Positions 21,900 to 33,573 of a stretch of DNA of 64,000 nucleotides are shown piece by piece (the stretch's first letter is position 1; each line of letters begins with the position of its first letter). The notes under the pieces were generated by a model that was not told the DNA's origin, made no database searches, and was given only the letters and a program-made list of their open reading frames with translations. A program made the position numbers and the translations under genes. The stretch comes from Pinus tabuliformis (lineage: Eukaryota > Streptophyta > Pinopsida > Pinales > Pinaceae). The stretch is from assembly GCA_031772625.1 (NCBI GenBank), contig CM062807.1:1150699007-1150763006 (forward strand), in the 5' to 3' direction.

Positions 21900-21906
21900 T
21901 ATAAAA
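21900..21906 (+). promoter_or_regulatory. TATA box of Copia-2
   Basis: TATAAAA just downstream of the W-box array and about 265 bases before the LTR end, a fitting position for an LTR promoter. The transcription start would fall near 21930. Confidence 0.6.
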
Positions 21907-22164
21907 TTACAGATTTTTTATTTGTACTATTTCTCTCTTCTGATCTATTGAAGATTAAAGAAGAATTGATCAAAGGGTTTCCCCGCATTGGGGTTTGTCC
22001 CTGGCTAGCCGCCACATCTTGTGTCTCTTGTCTTGGCTTGTTTTTTGTCGATCGTTCAATGTTCTATTTGCACTTTACTTTATGTTTATGTGATTGCTAA
22101 ACTGTGGCTAATAAAAGGATTTGAAGTAAGCAGCTATAAGCATAGAACATACCATAATTTAACA

Positions 22165-22176
22165 TGGTATCAGAGC
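22165..22176 (+). other. Copia-2 primer binding site
   Basis: Exact TGGTATCAGAGC, complementary to the 3' end of plant initiator tRNA-Met, directly after the LTR terminus. Confidence 0.92.
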
Positions 22177-22254
22177 TGAGGTGAAGACAAAGCCCAAGCA
22201 AGAGCAAGAGCAAGAGCAATCACCGAAGGTTGTTGAAGCAATTTTAAAGAAGTC

Positions 22255-22665
22255 ATGGGCTCCTCAACACACTTCTCCGCCAAAGACAAACTTCGTGAGA
22301 AGTCTGACTATCACGGATGGAAGATGTCTCTCGACCTAACATTGGAAGAGCATGAAGTTTTGGACCATGTGAGAGACAATATTGTTGCGCCTCCATTAAA
22401 TGCATCCGCTACTGCTAGAAGCAAGTGGACCAAGGGAGAAGTCAAAGCAAGGAAGATCATCCAGGACTCTATCAACAAGCGCCTGGTGGCCTATGTTTCC
22501 GAGTTAACCACCTCCAAGGAAATCTACGATAGACCGGTGAGTTTATTTAAAGTTAATGATGCAAATCAAGTTTTGTTCCTTAGAAATAAGCTGAAGGAAA
22601 TTAAGAAGGGCAAAGATGAGAGTATGCAAGCATATTTCTTTGTTGAAATTTCTAAGTTTACTTAG
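22255..22665 (+). pseudogene. Copia-2 gag, N-terminal part
   Basis: A 136-codon frame with the usual copia Gag layout: a short N-terminus, a W-containing core (YHGWKMSLD), a middle helix region (about residues 60-80) and a Gag-typical LFLRNKLKEIKKGKDESMQAYF segment broken off soon after. The capsid C-terminal half, zinc knuckle and pol are missing. The frame itself has no internal stop, so truncation is by the structural break at 22665. Confidence 0.85.
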
Positions 22666-23745
22666 TTAGAAACCCTCCATGCACTTTATTTGATTTATTT
22701 CTACCTACTTGTTATTTTCCTTAACAAGTTATTTACAATGTAAACATTGAAAATAAATACTAGTGCATGCTCAACATATTACAAATCAACAACTAAAAGA
22801 AATAGAAACAAACACACCATATGACACCATTATTTTTGAACTAATGTCCGGAAAAACCTAATGTGGGAAAACTGGTGCAGCGATCTGAGGGTTTTCTTAT
22901 TAAGCAATATTAGAATACAATCTCGGTGCTGAAACTGGCCTACCCAACAAAGAATTTCCTTGGCAGTAATACCTCTCAGTTTCTGACAAATCAACTGGCT
23001 GAAACCCCGAATAATCCTTCCTGTAGCTACTCAGCACCAATCTGCCCAAAAACCCTAGCGTCTACCCAATCTGGACTGCGTCAACCTCTTCTAGCCCAGT
23101 GTTGGCCCTGTGTCAGCTCTCTGACCTTCTGCGTCAGCTACACTGGCCTCTCTAGTGCTTTGCACAACATTTAGTTGCCTCTGCGTAGCCCTGCATGAGC
23201 ATTGGTTGCTCTTGCGTCACTCTCTCTGGCTACTCTGCTGCTTTCTCGGCACTATCTTTGCCCCTCTCTCTTTGTACTCAATGCCTCCCAACACTATTTC
23301 TTCCTTTCTCTCTCTCCCTGTACTCAATGCCCCTCAGCTGCTCTCCGATCACTGATTCTATCTCTCTTAGCAAACCCCACTCTAGATAATAGAATGATTG
23401 ATCACTCTGGTGTATTTTCCAAGTGACCCTCAAGCCTTCTCTTATACTTTTCTTATTGACATCTCAACGGCTGAGATTAAGTTCCTTTTCAATGGATAAG
23501 ATTAGATTTGGCTTGATCCATGTCTTTTGGACCATTCTAACACAGATTCATATTAATACACAATAATATTTTATTTTCCCTAAGTTTAGACTTAGGGGCT
23601 GCATTAAAAATATTAATTATTTTAATATTTCCTTATCTGTTTAGAATCTGCCCAAACTCTTTCTGGGTATTAGAGATCTCATATGCCCCAACCTCTCCAC
23701 CAAATTTCATGGCTAAAGCACATCTGATGCTACCCCAAATCAACA
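22666..23745 (-). repeat. Candidate 3' LTR of the minus-strand fragment
   Basis: The right edge (…CAACA before CTCCCTCTT) is the usual junction between an LTR and a polypurine tract. The left edge is set only by loss of Copia-2 similarity and does not begin with TG, so it is uncertain. Confidence 0.4.
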
Positions 23746-24469
23746 CTCCCTCTTAGAGAGGACTGTGCTCTAACAATACTCGTCACTGAGTATTACTCTG
23801 ATCATCCAGCATCGGTACCTGTGTTGATGCTAGGCCTTCCTGCCCAACATCTTCTGCACTGCTGCATCCTGTACTGTTGCCCATGGTTCTGCCACTGCGA
23901 CTACTGCATCTGTACGACAACTCTCTCTGCATCCATGCTGTTATTGGTCCTTTTCTCCTAGCACTACATCCGCACTGCACCTCCTCTCATCATGTTACCC
24001 ACTACTACATTGCAACTCAATTACTGAGAAGTAAGTAACTGATCTCCCAATCTGAACTCCCTGTTGGGCTAGAGACACCCACCGATGCTGAAGCTCCCTC
24101 TACCTCTGACAAGTGCTCCCTCTCTGACCTCTACGCTGCTGCAACAACTCCTTGCACCTCGCACTGTTGCACACCTCTTTGTGTCGTCCTACAATGGTGC
24201 AACACTATTGTGCCTTTCGCACTGTTGCAGCCTACTAGCCTCGCTCTGTCTCGAGACTCTTACACTGTAGCTCTCTCTACCGCTCCATCCGCATCCGTCT
24301 CTACCCACATCAACCAGTCCTGCTACTCCTCATCGGGGCTCCCGTAGCAAGGTCTAATCCAAGAGGCTGGGTACCTCGAGGATTCTGCCCCTCATCGACT
24401 ATAGTCCGCCTAACTACAACTTGATGTCTCCCCACTTCCTCTCAAGTGGTGCGTGTGCACTCATGGCAC

Positions 24470-24660
24470 AGTCATTGTCTGTCTTCACTCCTCTGCCCGT
24501 GTTGGCGCTGCCTTAGTCTTGGAAAACTCTCTCTTACTCTTCTTCCTTGGACACTAGGTTGCATAATGACCCAACTCCCCACAGTAGAAGCACTTGATTT
24601 TGGAGAGATCTTTCTTCTTCCGCTTCTCTTGGAGCTTGTAAAAGAATTTGTGCCATAATC
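24470..24660 (-). pseudogene. Gag zinc-knuckle remnant (copia-like)
   Basis: Read leftwards, a Lys-rich stretch leads into CFYCGELGHYAT followed by a stop and then CPRKK. This is a CCHC knuckle (C-x2-C-x4-H-x4-C) with a TAG in place of the expected Gln codon (CAG). The remaining frame has further stops. It marks the orientation of the fragment as minus. Confidence 0.7.
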
Positions 24661-25522
24661 CCAGAGAGCCTAGTTGAGTTGACTAGAGCTCAATGAGACG
24701 TAGCTCAAGAGGTTTGGGTGAACTCCATATTATATAGTTATCTTATGTGTTTGTTGGTTTGCTGCTTTATTTATTGTTATGTGTGTTTAAATATCATCAT
24801 AAACAACATAACTTAAAGCACTTAACAGTAAAAAACAAACACAAGCATACACCTATTTTCAAGCACTTTTTAATTCCGCAATTGATTAATCATAAGGTCT
24901 TGGAAATATTTAAGCTTTGAAAGTGGAAAAGGTTCTTATAAGCTGACAAAAAACCTTTAGTGCCCCATTTTCAAATCAACCGTCAAGTAGCTTTTGCCTC
25001 TGTAAAATATCTGAGCCTATCTTGAATTTTCCCATTTGATGTTTTCCTTTTGTTAGTTGTTGGGATAAACATAAAAGGATCCTTCACATCTAGAGGTATT
25101 TAGATTGGGCAATCTTTGAGGGGTTTCCATGATACGTCCCAAATTGGAGATTCAAAACTACCTATTCTAGTGTCCAATAGTCTTTGACTTTTAGCTAGTC
25201 TTTTGTTCAATGCTTTCCAGAGTATTCCCTATGTTCAGAGGTTTCCAGTGTTCGCTAGGTTCAGAGTTCTGTTGAGGGGGGTCCTTCCCATGTGTCTTTT
25301 AAAAATCAGCCAGCAACCCGTCATTAATTTCCAACCTCCGATATTGCTCCACATGTCACCTGCTGTTTAGGATTTCTTTCCCAAACCCTGATCTCTTAGG
25401 CCTATCTCTCCCTCGGAAGAAATCCCTGCAAGGATTTGCTGTTGAGATATTTCCATCCCAATATTGTGCATCAGAGGGCTTTAGGGTCATTTAAGAGAGA
25501 TTCATAAAATGTAGCTTAACAC
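24661..25522. other. Spacer, no supported gene
   Basis: I see no reading frame, RNA gene or clear element edge. Confidence 0.4.
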
Positions 25523-26527
25523 CTAAGTCACATGACACGAGGACACAAGACATGGAGGACACGTAAATACGAGTATTCAATACGAAAAGCAACGACCTGG
25601 AAACAGGACACAAGGGACACGTTTTATATATATTTAATAAATCTATATCTATATATATATATATATATAGTTTTTTATCAATATTAAATTGCAAGCTACA
25701 ACTTATCTAATCATTAATCACATTAAAATATAATTACTTCAAATTTCATAGTTCACTTTTAAAAAATAAATAGAATCAGAATTTACTATTGCATTGATAG
25801 TTGGTGACCAGGGTGGGCTGTTTCCTAGACAATAGGAGCCCTGACCTCGTGGGGACATGGAGTATTAAGTTGGGATGTATTTTTTCTGGAAAAAGATTAG
25901 AGGTATGGCTGTGATATTTTAGAGGAAAGCAGTAACTAGAAAGGCAACTCCTAAAACACTGAACGGGCCACGGTGCAGCGGTGCCATTAACTGTATGGTC
26001 TACGGGCCATAGTTTACCTGAACGTCGAACTGGGAACCTATAACACGCTGCAGCCTGCTAAGTGCCAAAGTTTTCAAACATCACATGCTGCGAGCCTGCT
26101 ACCAAACTCCACAGTGGACACGATGAATATACATAGACAACGGTTTGCCTGAACGTTGCCAAACCTCACACACGCTGCGACCAATCCACGAGTCCACGGA
26201 AATGACTCAGCTCCACACAACGGCTCCGCAGGACGAATATACAGCGACAGAGAGTGACGACGAAGGAAAACGGCGGAGGAAAATAGGAAAAGAACCCGGA
26301 AAAAAATAAATGCGTTGGCTTTAAACTAGTGATTTCATGTGGTACGTATTCAACCAAAGGAAAAACGTTACGACAACGTTTTCTATAAACTGAAACACGA
26401 CTAAAATGCTCAAGTACGTTTTACGTTTTGGAGGACACTACAAAAAAATGTTTTGAACACTTTTTAGGGCCGTGTCGCACGTTAAATACGGGACACGAGA
26501 CATTGGAGGACCTGTCCTGTGACTTAG
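25523..26527. mobile_element. Candidate hAT-like inverted-repeat element
   Basis: The ends 25523-25537 (CTAAGTCACATGACA) and 26513-26527 (reverse complement CTAAGTCACAGGACA) match at 14 of 15 bases as inverted repeats. Further inward, both ends share GACA/CACGAG-type words. The 8 bases outside are CTTAACAC and CTTGATAG, 5 of 8 alike, which would suit a decayed 8-bp hAT target duplication. No transposase is present, so it would be non-autonomous (about 1.0 kb). A (TA)n run lies at 25645-25669. Confidence 0.5.
25625..25669. repeat. AT-rich microsatellite
   Basis: An interrupted TA/TATC run near the left end of the inverted-repeat element. Confidence 0.9.
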
Positions 26528-28582
26528 CTTGATAGCACTAAAAGCTCTGTCAATGATGTCTCTTAAGGTCTTCTCCACCAGCCCATAGCTGCACTTTTTT
26601 AAATATGCCTGTAGATCAATGTTATTGGAAGGAAAATCAGATTCATTTAGACTTTATGATCCTTCAATTACAAAATATTCTTGTATTTGGCAGGCATGTG
26701 TGAAAAGGGTTGAAGAAGATGAAACTGGGCATAAGCATTGTACCGGACACTGGACAGTACTTCGACTATTAGTTCTGTGTTGACAAACGTGTAAGCAGTT
26801 TTCGTGTAAGAATACACTTCTATTTACGATGTATCTGTAATCTTACTGAATTCAGTTCTGTCATGGTGCCTTGTAAAATGCAGGCTGCACACAAAGTATT
26901 CGAGAAATTAAAATGATGAGGCATGAAAGTGGATTGAAAATTATGGAGATGCTTGGGCAATTTTGGAGATTTTCTTTTTCCAGAAATTTATCATATTTTT
27001 CATTGAAAATATTCATTTTTGTGCTTTCAATTGCTGAGGTTATCATTTAGAATTGAAGATTATTTTGGAAGTAATGGAAGCCCAAGCAGGTTAAACCTTG
27101 GTCGTGCTTCTAAAATCCGAACGAACTTGCTATGACTCTGATTGAATCATAATAAAGGAAAATTAATTTGGCTTGAATGTGAGTTAGCTGCAAAAGGGCA
27201 TGGATGAAGTTTTGCTCATTTTAAAAAAATTTGCATCATTTGCTCATCTCTGGGAAATCATGCATTCATGCATTGTTCTTCTTATTATTATTATCCTAGG
27301 ACAACCTTGTGGGATCCCCCTTTGCTTTGGAATATCTGGATGAAGGATGGCTGAACCACTGGCCATAATCGTCGCTGGTAATTCTAAGGGACATGACCAG
27401 ATTTGGACTTATGTTCTCCCTGTTGGCAACATGCTTTTGGGCAGGTGTTTTAACCAATAGAACCCTTCAGAGCCATTCCTGCATTATTATAGGCCATGGT
27501 CATAAGTTTCATAATTTTCACCCTAAAATTATCCTTAATGCTTTTGTTAATTATGCTTCATGCAAGTAAATTCTACGATAATTTCAACCATATAACAGAT
27601 TGGATTGTTTGCTATCTACATAAAGTGCAACTGGGCTTGTCCAACAAGACTTTCTGGATGCCATCGATAAATACCTAACAACATGGCTTGCATTATATTG
27701 CTTCTAAACCAGATTCATCATTAGTTCCTCATTTTCTGTTTCAGATATAGCAATTAGGTAAATCACCCATCTTATAGGACCAACCATGCCTCGCGAGGCT
27801 ACCAGTTGTCTTCTCTGAGGTTATCAAATATCGGTCGTATTTGGTGTGGACTATCTCTAAAGGCTGTAATATGCGAGGTAGTAAGATTCAAGAAAGATAA
27901 TATAGTTTATTTTCCATGCGAAATTGAAATGATAGAAGCATATTTTTATATGAATGAAAGGCTTGTATGTGTCTTTTGACCCACAAGCAAGCTTGTCTCT
28001 GTTGTACAAATAACGTTTGTGGTGTTAACAGTTCAAGGTCATTCTTCTGGATTTTCTAGCGAAAGAATGTCTAATTCCCCATGATAAATTAGGATTTATG
28101 CAAACCCAATATTGGTGCATTTGCTTCATTACCACGGCAGAATTGCTTCGAACTATTGCGAATTTGTCTAATTTCTCCAAGATAAATTAGGGTTTATGTA
28201 GACCAAAACCAACGTTGTTGCATTTACTTCTTTACCACGATAGGCTTGCTTCTAAATATTGCGAGTTTGTGCTTTATTTTCGAGCCATTCTATGTATTTT
28301 GCAGTGCAAATTATCAAGTCATGAATTAACTGCCTATTGAAGTGGCATATAACTGCAAGCTTAAAATTTATGTCTTTTTTGAGTGATTTACATACAGATT
28401 TTAAAGCTGCTGTGACGAAAAGCAAAATTAACGAGGATAATTTTTTTTAAAACGTTTTCGTTGTAGTGAAAAGGCTAATTAAGTGCAGTTCACCGCCCGC
28501 CTAACTGTATAGCAAATGTTGTACTTTGCAAGCCTAAATTTTAAAGGACGAAATCTGATGTTAATCATCGTAGACTGACTCG

Positions 28583-28761
28583 AGAATCCAGAAGCTGCGT
28601 CATATCCACACGTTGTCAAACCCATTTTGGAGTTCCAAGTTTGATCGTCGCCAGTCAAGAAAAGGTTCTGCAGAATCCAGAAGCTGCGTCATATCCACAC
28701 GTTGTCAAACCCATTTTTGGAGTTCCAAGTTTGATCGTCGCCAGTCAAGAAAAGGTTCTGC
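28583..28761. repeat. 89-bp tandem duplication
   Basis: Units 28583-28671 and 28672-28761 differ by one extra T in the second. The near identity implies a recent event. Confidence 0.95.
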
Positions 28762-28820
28762 CGCCATTAATAATTTGCAACATTTTTTATGCATTTCAAA
28801 ACTTTTCAACGTCTGAACAT

Positions 28821-28868
28821 GCTCATTCAATTTCGAATACCAAGGCTCATTCAATTTCGAATACCAAG
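28821..28868. repeat. 24-bp tandem duplication
   Basis: Two exact units at 28821-28844 and 28845-28868. Confidence 0.92.
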
Positions 28869-29254
28869 GAATCAATGACCAGTGATTCAAATTCACAACT
28901 GTTTTTTCAATCTCTTCTCAGTCTTTAGATGTCTTAATGGATTTGCCGATCTGTTACCATCCTTGCATCTTATAGAGTAATATTGATTTGAAAGGGGTTT
29001 ACACATGTTTGCTTCATATTTTGTACAGATTTGCCAGTACTCTCAACCGCTTTACGAATTAGTGATATAGACTATTCAACATCCTCGCATTTTTATGCAG
29101 TAATATTAGCTGTGAAAGTAGTCTACACTTGTTTGCCTCATGTTTGGAACTATTTGCCTTCACTCGCAAATGCTATTCGAAAACTTTTATTGTAATATTA
29201 TATTAGCGGAATAAGTTTAGAGTATGTTTTAAAACTGTTTTTGTTTGTCTAAGG

Positions 29255-29357
29255 GTTTGTCTTTTTAGAACTTAAGGAAATAGGTAATGGTACAAGATCT
29301 AGAGAGTTTGTCTTTTTAGAACATAAGGAAATAGGTTAACGGCACAAGATTTAGAGG
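29255..29357. repeat. 51-bp imperfect tandem duplication
   Basis: GTTTGTCTTTTTAGAAC starts both units (29255 and 29306); small substitutions and one extra base in the second copy. Confidence 0.88.
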
Positions 29358-29889
29358 CATTTGGTAGGAGTGAAAACTTGCCCCCCTTATGGACCACTAA
29401 CGAGTAATTCAAGGTGTAGTTTTATTTGAATAACAGTGATGAGTCAGCCTACATTTGTGGATAGCAGTGAGTGGTGGTTGTCCCACAATTGGGTTAGCCA
29501 CTGAGTTATGATAAGTTTTCCAAGTAAATTTACACTATTATCATTTACAAGCCAATATTTCATTATGAGGCATAGAAACCCTCCTTTTGAAATATGATAT
29601 CTAATTACAAGTATTTAATTTATGAAAAATAAGTCCCTTGTATTTTATTATGTTAGGAGAAATGCAACATAAACAATAGTGCAAGAGTTAGTACTCTATA
29701 TTACTTAAATATATTATACTATTATATCAGTGAAACAAATACTTCAGTATATCAAATTTACACTATTATCAATTACAAGCAAATACTTGTTATATTATTA
29801 TATCAGTTAAAAGCTGAAATTATTATACTATTATGTAAATTAGAAGTTGGGCTTTCAACCTCAGTGTTGTGCTATATCTTTATGGGGCC

Positions 29890-30117
29890 TTGAAGTAGAT
29901 CTTTATACAAAGGTATGTGCATATACACTATTTGCTAGTTGCATAACTTTCCAATTGGTTGACAAATACTTGATCATCTGGAATTTTATTTTTAAATAGG
30001 GGTTTGAAGTAGATCTTTATACAACTATATGTGCACATACACTATTTGCTACCAACACAACTTTCCAATTGGTTGACAAATACTTGACCATTTGGAATTT
30101 TATTTAAAAATGTGTAT
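29890..30117. repeat. 114-bp tandem duplication in the presumed U3
   Basis: Units 29890-30003 and 30004-30117 share GAAGTAGATCTTTATACAA and ACTTTCCAATTGGTTGACAA; about a dozen differences. Duplicated blocks upstream of an LTR TATA box often carry regulatory sites; that role here is inference. Confidence 0.9.
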
Positions 30118-30618
30118 ATGTAAACACAATTAGAATACATTTCAAGGCTTTTTGCTTCTTGTATATGTAAGTAGACAACAACTTCATTATTTATGTTATT
30201 TGAGTAGTAATGTATAAAAGTGTAATCTAAATGTTTTACATATTTAATCTTTCTGGTACACTTATCTTCCCAAAATCTAATTGGAAACTTAGAAAGGTCA
30301 ATGGAATTGTATATTTCAGGGGTTGAGATTGTATATTCAAATTGCTTTAGAGGCTTACTGTTGAATTTGTAACTATGGTTAGTTTTCATAATGTACTTTT
30401 GATCACTTGATGTAATTAAATTTATCATTGTAAAGCATAATTATAAATGCTCGAGTCAAAGGAAAATTTATCTTGAGTCAAAGTCTCATTGCAACTTTTA
30501 CATGATGTAAACTTGAATTTTTAAAATGAAATTTTTGGCTCCAAAAGTGACAAGTCAGCTTCCCTTCATGTCAATTCTGCCCTAGCCAAGAGACGTCCTT
30601 TATCCCTAAACAAACCAC

Positions 30619-30627
30619 TATATAAAG
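30619..30627 (+). promoter_or_regulatory. TATA box of Copia-1 LTR (copy B)
   Basis: TATATAAAG in a CACTATATAAAGGC context. The start site would lie around 30650. Copy A lacks this part only because the window begins later. Confidence 0.6.
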
Positions 30628-31255
30628 GCAACTCGAGTTCCTTATTTGGGAAATTTGTATTCCTCTCACAAGACAGTTTTTGGTCAAGTAAGAGAAGGAT
30701 AAGAAGGACAAAGAAGGACGAAGAAGAAGGTCGAATTTTCTCTCTCCTCTCTCTCTCTCTCTAGCAAGTCGTATGTGTAAAGGAATCTCTCTCTGTGATT
30801 CACGGTTTTTGGGGCAACTATTGCATTGGGCCGAAATTTTCTGGGTTACTGGGGCAACTATTGCAGCACTGAAATTCTGAGCAATTGGCAACTGTAGGAG
30901 GGGCCAAAATTCTAGAAGTGCAGGATCAAGAGCAAAGTGCAGGATCAGTTTGGGTGGCTTGACTTGGAGGAGAAAATAGGTTTGACAATGGGTCTAAGTG
31001 TGTCTCTTATTGAACAAGAAGAATTTCTTTATTGAAAAGGTTGTTGGGTTTCTCCCCGTAGTGGGTTTTCCCAGGGTAAATATTGTCTCTCTCTTATGCG
31101 TTGTGATTTCTATTGTTTTATTGTTCTTTATGGTTGAATTTCTAAAGTATAATTGTTGAATGATATATTGAAATAAGCTAAAAGATCTACATCAAAAGTA
31201 ATTATCAAAATTTCAAAAATATTGCGTTAACCCTAATTGCACTAGAAAATCAACA

Positions 31256-31267
31256 TGGAATTGGAGC
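31256..31267 (+). other. Copia-1 primer binding site, degenerate (copy B)
   Basis: Same 9-of-12 match as in copy A. Confidence 0.6.
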
Positions 31268-31352
31268 TATGGTGATGGAAGGAAGGTACATTGAGATGAC
31301 TTTTGCAGAAACCCTAGAGAGAGGATTTTATTAAAGTCCTTCATTGGCATTT

Positions 31353-33052
31353 ATGGTTTCCTCCAAGAAACCTAAAAACAAGCTAGAGGAAGCATCAAAC
31401 TTCAGAGCTTGGAAAGTCAAAATAGATCTTATTCTTGCCAAAACAAAGTGTTGGATATTGTGACAGGAAAGACTACTGAAATGATCGATGCAGTCAAAAA
31501 AGAGAAGTTCAAGGAAAATGATATTACTACCATGAGTTTAATAGTGGACTCTATTAGAGATGAACGCATCCCTTACATTGCAAAGCACGACACCTCCAAG
31601 AAGATGCATGATGCCCTAATAAATCTCTACACTATCAAGAATGTTGGTTAGTTCAGTTTGAAGAATGAGCTCTTAAATACGAGAATGGCTAATGACGAAA
31701 TTGTGGCGTCATACTTCATGAGGATTTCACAAATAAGAGATCAAATTTCAGCCATTGGAGAAACTATCTATGGTCAAGAACTTGTGACTACAGCACCCAA
31801 TGGTCTCCCTAGATCATGGGATGCATTTGAAGTAGGCACAAGCAATTGGAAATAAGCTCTTTTATTTGAGAAATTATGGACATCATGTGCTCAAGCAGAA
31901 GCAAGATCGATGTCAAGATGAAGAAGTTCAAGCCCTTGCAACTCGCTTCAAGAACAAGGGAAAGAAGAAGTTTGGACCTCAACATAAGAAGTGATCTTCT
32001 TCCTCTAAGAAGAAAGACTTATAAAAAGTGCAATGATATGGTTGTCAAGAATATGGACATTTCAAGAGAGATTGTCTTAGTATGGCTAACAAGAAAAGAA
32101 AAGGCAAACAACATGCCTCCGCAACAGAAGTTGAAGAAGATGAAAAGTCGAAGAAGCCCAAAGGTGAAAATATTTCTTCTACTATTTTGCTTTGACAAAT
32201 TCCTTTGTAGTTGATGATGATGTGGCTGGTAGATAGTGAAGGATCAAGACACATGACTGGAGAGCCTGGGAATCTTTCACATGATAGAAATGACGTTGTC
32301 GCAAAGGGTTGAATTGGGAGGAAATAATAACTATGCAGTCAAAGGAGTTGGAAAGACAACCATAGAGCTGGAATTTGGTAATAACGTTCATCTTAGTAAT
32401 GTCCTTTATGTACTAGGTTTGAAAAAGAATCTTGTCTCTATTTCTTGTTTAGAAGATAAACGATATAGAGTTTTTTTTGTGGATGGAAAAGTACTTGTGT
32501 GGTCAAAGGGCTCTAGTATAGATGATGCTAGGGTTATTGATATTTGTGATGGAAGACTATATAAAATTGTGAGTCAACCAGATCAAGCACTAGTACATGA
32601 TGAAATAAATCCAAGTGAGTTATGACACCAAAGGTATGGACATCTTCATTTTATAGCATTGCTTGAATTAAGTGAAATAGTGTCAGGGGTTCTTGAAGTA
32701 CAAATCAGGAATGTTGGTGTATGCAAAGGTTGTACTCTTGGGAAGAACACCAAGAAATCGTTTCCAAACAATGACAATATATCTAAGGAAGCTTTGGATT
32801 TGATTCATTTCGATGTATGTTGTCTGATGCCTATAAAATCACTTGGTGGTTTGTTGTACTATGTGACATATATTGATGACTTTTCCCATAAGACATGGAT
32901 ATATCTCTTGAAGACAAAAGACAAGGTATTCAACAAGTTCTGTGAATTCAAAGCTGAAGTGGAAAGTTTGGAAAGTAAAAAGGTCAAGATTTTGAGATTT
33001 AACAATGGAGGACAACACTCCTCAAAAGACCTTGTTTCCTTTTGCAAACAAG
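31353..33052 (+). pseudogene. Copia-1 gag-pol pseudogene, first part (copy B)
   Basis: Same reading frames and lesions as 471-2171: UBN2 Gag, nucleocapsid, DSE in place of the protease DSG, integrase zinc-binding half and the RFNNGG substitution. The Copia-3 insertion interrupts the integrase core right after the bases ACAAG (33048-33052). The frame resumes at 38980. Some stops differ: for example copy B reads TCA where copy A has a TAA near 1622. Confidence 0.9.
33048..33052. repeat. Copia-3 target-site duplication, left
   Basis: ACAAG, repeated exactly at 38975-38979. Copy A has a single ACAAG at 2167-2171 in the same context, the empty site. Confidence 0.97.
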
Positions 33053-33492
33053 TGTAGGAATTTACAGGGTAAGTTCCTCAGACAGAACACCAAAGGACAC
33101 CGCTCACAACCAGATCATAGATCAATACACCAGTATTTTTGACGTGGTTAAAACCCTCAAAGAGGGAAACAGTCCACGGCCTAAGCCAACGCGGCCACTT
33201 CAGGCAATTTATTAATAAAAGAATGAAAATTTACCTATGCTTCTCTCATAGACGGATTACCCTACAAATGACCCTCCATGCGCTTTAAATAGAAATCATG
33301 GACCAATCGGGTGTCAAGCCATGGATCAAGTGTCGGTAATACCGAGGAGAGAATGAACCGTCGGATCACTACATATCGTGATCGTCGGATTATAAGCTAC
33401 AAAATGTACAAGGTAAAGAAACACACTTTACCTAACTCTATACTAGACCAAGTTGTACTTAACTATTTCCTATGTGTCGGAATATCCTAACA
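33053..33492 (-). repeat. Copia-3 3' LTR
   Basis: 440 bp, TG…CA ends. On the element strand it follows the polypurine tract TTAAGGGGGGA. Confidence 0.97.
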
Positions 33493-33503
33493 TCCCCCCT
33501 TAA
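33493..33503 (-). other. Copia-3 polypurine tract
   Basis: Minus-strand TTAAGGGGGGA adjoining the 3' LTR; a second AAGGGGGGATAGG copy overlaps the end of the coding region at about 33572-33584. Confidence 0.85.
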
Positions 33504-33573
33504 GAAAAACTTGGGATAGGATTGAAGGATTTACAAATATGACACAATAGGAGAAGGAAGGAGGCACTAGAGC

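Larger units (their letters stand above)
21212..22164 (+). repeat. Copia-2 5' LTR
   Basis: The left end TGTTAGTAGG and right end TTTAACA give TGTTA...TAACA-type inverted termini; the primer site follows with no gap. U3 contains the W-box array (21546-21871) and a TATAAAA box at 21900-21906. Typical late-LTR sequence with a GGTTTCCCCGC stretch lies near 21978-21988. The left edge is inferred without a second LTR. Confidence 0.7.
21212..22665 (+). mobile_element. Copia-2: 5' LTR, primer site and partial gag
   Basis: A plus-strand copia element with a 953-bp LTR candidate (21212-22164), an exact initiator tRNA-Met primer site (22165-22176), a leader and a gag reading frame (22255-22665). Homology to gag stops abruptly at 22665, where a minus-strand LTR fragment begins. 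No pol or 3' LTR is visible in the window. Confidence 0.8.
22666..24660 (-). mobile_element. Minus-strand LTR element fragment (copia-like)
   Basis: The fragment begins where Copia-2 gag stops. On the minus strand, a Gag C-terminal stretch with zinc knuckle (about 24660-24470) is followed by 0.7 kb without clear coding, a polypurine tract (plus CTCCCTCTT at 23746-23754), and an LTR starting TGTTGATTTGG at 23745. The LTR would extend left to about 22666. The 5' LTR is not found, so the element is partial. It is probably nested in Copia-2, but the right-hand continuation of Copia-2 gag is not visible. Confidence 0.55.
26528..29650. other. Spacer with short tandem duplications, no supported gene
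   Basis: No coding exon, RNA gene or retroelement is recognisable. The stretch contains several independent short duplications (28065-28270 imperfect, 28583-28761, 28821-28868, 29255-29357). Confidence 0.45.
29651..31255 (+). repeat. Copia-1 5' LTR (copy B), left edge tentative
   Basis: The right edge is firm (…CAACA before the primer site). The proposed left edge is TGTTAGG at 29651, giving about 1.6 kb, but no second LTR exists to test it. U3 contains a 114-bp tandem duplication (29890-30117); a TATATAAAG box is at 30619-30627, and a CT-rich tract (30738-30762) falls in the expected leader part. Confidence 0.45.
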
